Below are positions 57,534 to 64,000 of a stretch of DNA of 64,000 bases, piece by piece. Position 1 is the first letter of the stretch, and every line of letters begins with the position of its first letter. The notes under the pieces were generated by a model. That model was not told the origin of the DNA. It did no database searches and worked only from the letters and a program-made list of their open reading frames with translations. This stretch comes from Ziziphus jujuba. Lineage: Eukaryota > Streptophyta > Magnoliopsida > Rosales > Rhamnaceae. The stretch spans positions 20,904,001 through 20,968,000 of the forward strand of contig NC_083379.1 of NCBI RefSeq assembly GCF_031755915.1. The letters are read 5' to 3'. The translations under genes were made by a program, and so were the position numbers.

Positions 57534-58577
57534 GCCTTGGTTAGCAATCTTGGCATATCGCTCAGTCTTCCTCTCAGTGTTTGTTTTCGTCCTCTCATGA
57601 ATCTGCTTAACAAATTCAGCTTTTTGTTTTCCATCAAGATTAGCACGTTCACTTAAAAACAAAGGTGTTAAATCTAATGGAGTTAAAGGATTAAAAACAT
57701 AAACAATTTCAAATGAAGAATATCTAGTAGTTGAATGCATGGTTCTATCATAAGCAAATTCCACATGCTGCAAACATTCCTCACAAGTTCTTAAATTTCT
57801 ACTAATTAATTCTTTTTACAATGCAGACAAAGTTCTATTTACCACTTCAATTTAACCATCAGTTTATGGATGACAAGTAATTGAAATTAAAAAATTTGTA
57901 CCTAAATTAGCCCACAATGTTTTTCGAATATAGCTGAAGAACTTAGCATCCCTATCAAAAACAATTATCTTAGGCATACCATTAAGTCTCATCACTTGCT
58001 TAAAGAACAAGTTAGCTACATGAAATGCATCATCAGTTTTATTACATGCAATGAAATGTGCCATATTTAAAAATCTATCAACAACAACAAAAATTGAATC
58101 TTTTCTTGTCCTAGACCTATGTAAACCAAGTATAAAATCCATATATAACCCACGGATGAGAAGGAATTGGTAGCTGCATGTACAAACCGTGCGGGTTAAA
58201 CTTGGACTTGGACTTTTTACACATTAAACACCTTTCACACATCCTTTCAACATCTTTCCTCATGGTCGACCAAAAGAAATGTTCTTGCAATATGGACAAA
58301 GTTTTTGCAACACCAAGTGTCCCATTAAGCCCCCATTATGACCTTTCCTAATTAACAATTCCCTAATGCTACAATTAGGTAGACAAAATTGACTTTCTCG
58401 AAACAAGTACCCCTCAAAGATATCAAATTTATTATAGCCATGCTTAGGACAATTTCTATATATTTCACTAAAGTCACTATCATGCTCATAAAGTTCTTTT
58501 AATTGTTCAAAACCGAGCAATCTAGCATTTAAGGTTGAAAACAATACATACCTTTGTGATAATGCATCAGCAACCAT
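57534..58577 (-). pseudogene. Integrase of element E (main piece)
   Basis: Open pieces on the minus strand: 58260-58577 (RNase H to integrase: [48 protein letters not shown]), 58117-58299 (zinc finger [11 protein letters not shown]), 57864-58142 (first Asp segment shifted; [26 protein letters not shown], with DRD kept) and 57531-57773 (QHVEFAYDRTMHSTTRYSSFEIVY). Between the last two, [21 protein letters not shown] is out of frame. This NRTLSALL segment is the counterpart of the integrase piece kept in C, D and F. Confidence 0.88.
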
Positions 58578-59760
58578 GTTTTCCTTACCGTTCTTGTAAC
58601 GAATGACATAAGAAAAAGTTTTAATGAATTCAATCTATCTTTCATGCCTTTGGTTGAGCTTCCTTTGGCCTTTGATGTGCTTCAACCATTCATGATCCGT
58701 GTGAATCATGAACTCCTTTTGCATTAAGTAATGTTGCCATGTCTCCAAAGTTCTAACCTAAGCATACATCTCTTTGTCATAGGTTGAATACTTCAATAGT
58801 GCTCCATTCAACTTCTCACTAAAATAGGCTATAGGTCTTCCTTCTTGCATCAATATAGCTCCAATATCTACCCCCTCAAGCATCACATTCAATTTCAAAA
58901 GTTTTAGAAAAATTTGGTAAAACCAATAAAGGAGTATTTGTTAATTTTTCTTTCAACAAGTTAAAAGACTTCTCTTGTGTTTCTCCCCATTGGAATCCAA
59001 CATTTTTCTTGATAATTTTGGTCAAAAATGCTACAATAGTACTAAAATCTTTGACAAATTTCCTGTAAAAGCTAACTAAACCATGAAAACTCCTTACCTG
59101 GGTGATATTAGTAGGTTTCGGCCACTCTTGTATGGCTTTGATCCTGGATTGATCAACTTTAATTCCTGTAGCATTTACAACAAATCCTAGAAATACATGC
59201 TCATTTTTGTAAAAATCATACTTTTTAATATTAGCAAACAGTCTTTCCTTCCTAAGCACTCCTAAAACTAACTAAGATGTCCTACATGATCATCTAAGTT
59301 TCTACTATATACAAGAATATCATTAAAGTAAACAACCACAAACTTTCCAATGAATGGATGCATAACATGGTTCATTAGTCTCATGAAAGTGTTAGGTGCA
59401 TTAGTTAAACCAAAAGGTATAACTAACCACTCATATAAACCATATTTCGTTTTAAATGCAGTTTTCCACTCATCACCTTCTTTCATTCTAATTTGATGAT
59501 ACCCACTCCTAAGATCAATTTTAGAAAACATGTATGCACTATATAATTTATCAAGCATATCACCTAATCTTAGGAAAAGGATGTCTATACTTAATGGTTA
59601 TATTATTTATGGCCCTACAATTTACACATATGCGCCATGAACTATCTTTCTTAGGTACTAATATAATAGGGACAGCACATAGGCTTATGCTTTCTCTAAT
59701 ATATCATTTTTCAGACAATTCACTTACCTAGCTTTGTAGGTCCCTTGTCTCCTTGAGATT
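58578..59760 (-). pseudogene. Reverse transcriptase and RNase H of element E
   Basis: 59268-59558: [34 protein letters not shown], and [11 protein letters not shown], where the usual YFDD is YFND, removing a catalytic aspartate. 58876-59259: [67 protein letters not shown]. RNase H continues to about 58600 with [13 protein letters not shown] sequence. The [21 protein letters not shown] segment is the counterpart of the RT piece kept in C, D and F. Confidence 0.9.
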
Positions 59761-60530
59761 ACTTCTATATGTAGGCCTATCAAAAAATGCAGCTCCATAA
59801 ATAAAATCAATTTGATATTCAATCCCTTGAATAGGTGGTAAACCACTAGGAATCTTTTTCGAAAAGACATCATCAAATTCTTGCAAAAGAGAAGATATAG
59901 ATCATACATCATAACCAGCATAAGTTTATTATTCAAAAATGCCTTTTTAACCTCACCTAGGCTAAGATAAAATTTTTTATTTTTCTTCTCTTTCCTCTTT
60001 TTCTTTCCATCACTCTCGGCTTTCTCTCTTTTTTTCTCATCACCATTGGTTTTAGAAAACTTACCTTGGTTGTATGGTTTGGTCTTGTGCTCTTTGACAA
60101 TTGGTTAAGCTGTGGGTGGCATGCTTGTCTTCTCCTTTTTCCATTCGCCTCCCTCCTTTGTTGCATTTGTAATTGATCTCTAAACATCTCTCTTGGTGTT
60201 AATGGCTCAAGCCTTATCTTTTTTTCCTTTAAATCGAAACACAATGGCATGGCATTTTTGCAACCATAATATATAGTATCCTTATTAAATTGCCATAGTC
60301 TTCCCAACAAAATATGATCAGCATGCAGAGGTACAACATCACATAAAATCCACATATTTATTAATACTAAACTTTACCTTGGCTTGTTTATTTACTTTCA
60401 TCTCTCCACTATCATTAAGCCATTGAAGTCTATATGGTTTGGGATGTTTGATTGTTGTTAAACCTAATTTCTCCACCATAACACTACTAATAACATTGGC
60501 ACAACTTCCATTATCAATAATCATACTATA
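59761..60530 (-). pseudogene. Protease and linker of element E
   Basis: 60339-60524 reads MIIDNGSCANVISSVMVEKLGLTTIKHPKPYRLQWLN, so the protease DSG is DNG here. 59957-60355 continues with VVPLHADHILLGRLWQFNKD, RLEPLTPREMFRDQLQMQQR and the basic linker ending KNFILA; near 59935 the sense sequence runs into KKAFLNNKLMLVMMYD. Only one linker copy is present, as in A and F. Confidence 0.85.
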
Positions 60531-61736
60531 AATATTACCTTAAATGTCACGTATAGTATGAAAGATGTTTTCCCATTGCACTTGATCTTCATCCTTGTAC
60601 ATGGTCAATACCCTTTGTGCCACCAAACTCAATTCGGCCGTTGAACCTTTTAGAGTCTCGGGTTCATCATGCTCTTCATCTTCAATTTCTTTCTCAACAA
60701 CTTTGGTTTCAACTTCAAATCCCTCACTTTCAGGTTCCAATTCTCTATTGCCTTCCAGCACCATAATTCTTTTATTTGCGCATTGATTGAAAATATGTCC
60801 TCAGCCTTGACACTTAAAACACACAATATCACGGGTTTTAGATGGCTTAGGATCAGCTTTACCTTCGAATTTTTGTGTTTGTGCAGGTTCGGATCTTGTA
60901 TCTCTTCTTGGTCGAGAGGAAATCTCCTCTTCTAGTTTTGGTTTTGGCCTTGATTCAAATGCGAGATTGCTTCTTCAAACACTTGAGCTTGACATCCCAC
61001 TGTTTGAAACCCCTCCAAACCGTGAGCTAGTACCCTTCCTATTGAATTGGTTCTCAATTTTGATTGCCACATGCTGCATCTCTTCCAACTTCATATATTG
61101 TTATAATTCCACTTGGTTGGCTATCTCTCAGTTTACCTCCTAAAAACCGCAGCATGGTTGCCTCATGGTCCTCATTCATGCTCAATCTCATCATGATCAT
61201 CTCTATTTCCTTGTAGTAGTCCTCAACGGTCCTACTTCCTTATGATAAAGATTGTAGTCTTTGATGCAACATCCTATAATAATGGTTTGGCACAAATCTC
61301 TTCCTCATGGCTCCTTTCATATGATACATTGACTTTAATATTTTCGAGGTCATCATCCTCATCCCGAGCTTGTCTTCCAAGGTTTTTCCTTTCTTAAAGT
61401 GAAGATCTTCGAAATCCTCTTCAAGGTTATCTCCAAAGTTACCTCCTTCAAATTCATCCCTAAAACGTCTGCAGCCTCCTCGATCTTGACCACGGCCTCG
61501 ATGGGGTTCATGCCATGGGTTCAGTCCTCCTTGTGAATGTTCGAATCTATCCATCCTTTGATCAAGTTGATCAAAGAGAGCATTCATCCTTTGTAATTGT
61601 TCCAAAACCGCTTACATATCGGTAAGTTCACCTTCACTTTCCGTTGCTCTAGATTCTCCTTTGAATCCCATGGATTGGTCTTCAAGATTTCCTAATGAAT
61701 GTCCTCCTCTTCTTATTCTTGAATATTTCATGTTAG
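60531..61736 (-). pseudogene. Gag of element E, internally deleted
   Basis: Begins at the ATG at about 61731 (MKYSRIRRGG). The open piece 61240-61605 reads MEQLQRMNALFDQLDQRMDRF, RGRGQDRGG and jumps from an IKSM-like stretch directly to MKGAMRKRFVPNHYYRMLHQRLQ. About 75 residues of capsid (the EAYLEWEE...FGHYALQWW part of the family) are missing. The zinc knuckle (near 60800-60840) is degenerate. The acidic spacer at 60540-60764 is open. Confidence 0.88.
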
Positions 61737-62916
61737 TGAAATAATACGAGAAAATCTCACCGAATTCACTCCCTCGTGTGTATCACTCAAAGAAGGTGTC
61801 AAAACTCATGTTGACACATTAATTTCACCTTTTGACCTCTTTTAAGCTCACATTCTCATGCCTTTTTTCACTTAAAGAATTATCTCAAAATTCTATTAAA
61901 ACACACTCAAAATAACAATTAGAATACAAGTGTGTTCTAATTAAACCTATCAATAAAACAACTAGCAAACAATTTATGAGTGAATTGATAAAACATAGTA
62001 TCGGCTTTATCTAAATAAATAAGGAAAATTAACAAGGCAATTTCAGATTTAGCAAAGAAACAAACCAGAATATTAAGAAACTAAAATTTCAAGGATAAAA
62101 TTTAGAAAAGAGATTCAAACAACAAGCAAAAGCAATTCGAACAAAGTATGAAATAATTGTTGGTTGTAGTCCTCGTAATTTAGGTCCTTGTCTCAAATCC
62201 TTTAATTACTTTTAATCCATCAATTTAGCAAACAATATTCTAATATCCAGAAACTAAAATTGAATAGATAACAACTCCAACAAACATAATTAAATTTTCC
62301 AAATTCAAACAAACTCTTGCAATCTTTCAAATCGGCTTTTTACACTTTTTTTTTTTTTAAAAAAAAAAAACTCGGCTTTTTCTTCTTTTCTCCTTTTTTT
62401 ATTTTTTTTATTTTAGATCACAAGAAGAATAATATCACACAATCTCAAATAGCATAATCACCACAAAAATGCAAGCTCCAATGCCAACAAAAGTGTCAAA
62501 CCCGATTCTATCACAAATCGCACAATTTTAAGGTTTATGCAATATGCTTTTGAATTCCCTTCTTTTTTTTTATTTATTGAATATATGAATGCAACTAATT
62601 AAGATTAAAATAGCAAGGAAAAATAAAAAATAAACCAAATTCCTAAGAACTATTCTGTAAAACAACCAACAAACTAGAAAGTAAAAATTTTGTCTAACAA
62701 AAGGAATCAAATTCACTAGAAAGCAAAATTTTGTCTAACAAAAGAAATCAAATTCGGCTATGAAGAAAATTTGGTTTTTTTTTTTTTCTTATGCAGAACA
62801 TGAATGATTAGAGAAAAAACTTAACCTAATATCAAAATTGTAGAATAACACAAAACAAAAAATAAAAATAAAATAATATATATCAAACATGAACAAAACT
62901 TGGCTTTGATACTAAA
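61737..62916 (-). other. Leader of element E
   Basis: Non-coding; in sense carries A/T homopolymer runs (near 62348-62370 and 62774). The primer site (complement of GGCTTTGATACTA at 62902-62914) has two mismatches to tRNA-Met. An internal duplication of about 43 bp (AAATTTTGTCTAACAAAAG(G/A)AATCAAATTC) lies at 62684-62757. Confidence 0.75.
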
Positions 62917-64000
62917 TGATATGAACCTAGATTGACTTGCTCCTAAACCAGTATTATACTAGCCCGGATCAAAATTAAGCTCAGATTCTTATGATCACCT
63001 TAATCCCTAATCAACTTGTAATTAGAAACCTTGGTATATAATGAATACGCCACAATAGGTGATGAATGTCCTATTGATAAGTCAAACTAAAACACTCGAT
63101 CTGTATTTGATGTTTTAGGTGTTTAAAGAAAACAAAGATAATTCTTCCTTACAATTAAATTTCTGTATGAATAATGATATAAGCTCCCATTCCATTGAAA
63201 AATAAGCCCTTAATAGGCTAAAGTTACAAAATATCAAACCCTAAAAAAACTATGTTAATTTAAGCCAATATAGAAAGAAGTTAGGAAAGTGGCCGAAATT
63301 TACAAGTCTTTTCCTAAACAATTTTGGATTAATTAATTTATTAATTTTGAAAAAGGAATTAATTAATTTACAATCAAAATATTAAAATGTCAACCTTTCT
63401 AAATTAATTTGTTTAGTAAATAATTAAATAAAAAGCAAAATAAAAAACTATTTCCTCAAATAAAAAGTCAAATTTCAGATATGGAAAGTAGTTGACTAAT
63501 TTTCCAAATAAGCTGTTTTTGTCCAATCACCAGCTAGTTTAAATTTCAAATCAAATCTAATATGCCATATAGGATGCCAGTTAGGATTAAAACTGGTCCC
63601 CACATGTTGCCAATGATTGGAATGATTAAAGCTTGCTTAGATTACAAGATAGCTTCTTCCCAACACAAAAATAGTGAAATTCGACCATATTAAAGGCTTG
63701 TGCATAAATGATGATTTTGGATACCTTTGCTTCTGGATTATCATGATTCCATGGGCTCTTGGTGAGCTTAAACACGCTGATAGGCTAACAAACTAGTCTC
63801 TTGCTGCCTGAAGTCCATAGATGTACAAAAACAGCATCCCAGGTCTATTTTTACCTTCATAACTTGGATGCATAGTACAGACTTTGAATCTTTGGGTATT
63901 ATCATGCCTTCTTGAGATTTAATAACACCTTGAACAAAACTAACCAGATTATCACTAAATCTCTTAGCTTGTGCCCGAGTGATTGATCCCTTCTTCAGTT
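62917..64000 (-). repeat. 5' LTR of element E (cut by window end)
   Basis: In sense ends CATATCA at 62917. Follows 50620-51758 closely in order and content; the last 55 bp or so of the LTR (its sense start) lie beyond the window. Confidence 0.88.

Larger units (their letters stand above)
50620..64000 (-). mobile_element. CRM-like element E (autonomous type), split by element F
   Basis: Minus-strand element: 3' LTR 50620-51758, integrase end 51759-52015, interruption by F (52016-57533), then integrase, RNase H, RT, protease and Gag back to the 5' LTR, which starts at 62917 and runs off the window. Its predicted target duplication is CATAT (50615-50619); the other copy lies just beyond position 64000. 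It has the full domain set in gypsy order but is decayed, with the RT active site YFDD changed to YFND. Confidence 0.9.

Noticed and set aside
1..64000. Host protein gene, tRNA, rRNA, CRISPR array or bacterial operon
   Set aside because: Every convincing coding stretch matches a retrotransposon domain; no RNA gene or spaced short repeats were seen.

Overview
This window is repeat-dominated plant nuclear DNA. It is AT-rich, has no recognisable host gene, rRNA, tRNA or CRISPR array, and is built almost entirely of LTR retrotransposons nested inside one another. The families present (Ty1-copia, several Ty3-gypsy chromovirus lineages and a CACTA transposon end) indicate a flowering plant. The species cannot be named from the sequence. 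At least four or five gypsy copies share a Gag, an LTR start (TGATG) and a TRAQAK-type motif encoded inside the 3' LTR. These features resemble the CRM (centromeric retrotransposon) clade of chromoviruses, so a pericentromeric or centromeric origin is plausible but unproven.

Layout. 1-565 and 7598-8170 are the two halves of an old copia pol, split by a young complete copia element (566-7597, target duplication CTTCG). 8171-12280 is mostly unannotated AT-rich DNA with one weak inverted-repeat element. 12280-14177 and 20702-20860 are parts of a degenerate long gypsy LTR on the minus strand, split by CRM-like element A (14178-20701, minus). 22560-23147 is another piece of that long-LTR family. 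23148-24823 is CRM-like fragment B. 24824-32770 is a degenerate minus-strand copia element whose RT is split by a 3.5-kb solo gypsy LTR (25753-29225).

32839-39174 is CRM-like element C (plus, TSD CTTTC), very young, with one 1,022-1,028-codon ORF. It sits next to a CACTA right end (39180-40751), which itself lies in a Tekay-like gypsy pol (40752-41566, continuing at 49711-50619). That pol is interrupted by CRM-like element D (41567-49710, minus, TSD CTATT), which contains a truncated Galadriel-like chromovirus with an intact chromodomain integrase ORF (42767-44678). It is then interrupted by CRM-like element E (50620 to beyond the window end, minus), which is in turn split by element F (52016-57533, plus, TSD GCCTT).

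Most interesting system. C, D and F form a non-autonomous CRM-like family. Each keeps Gag and protease, but the rest of pol is a scrambled relic in the order integrase-core fragment, RT fragment, integrase C-terminus. The same joints occur in all three copies and across two LTR subfamilies, so the scrambled element itself has been replicated. F has one copy of the protease-RT linker and C and D have two, which suggests a stepwise origin. C still has an unbroken Gag-PR-relic ORF that runs into its 3' LTR, and its two LTRs differ at only about seven positions. C therefore looks like a recently mobile Gag-bearing parasite that depends on RT and integrase from a partner such as the A/E type.
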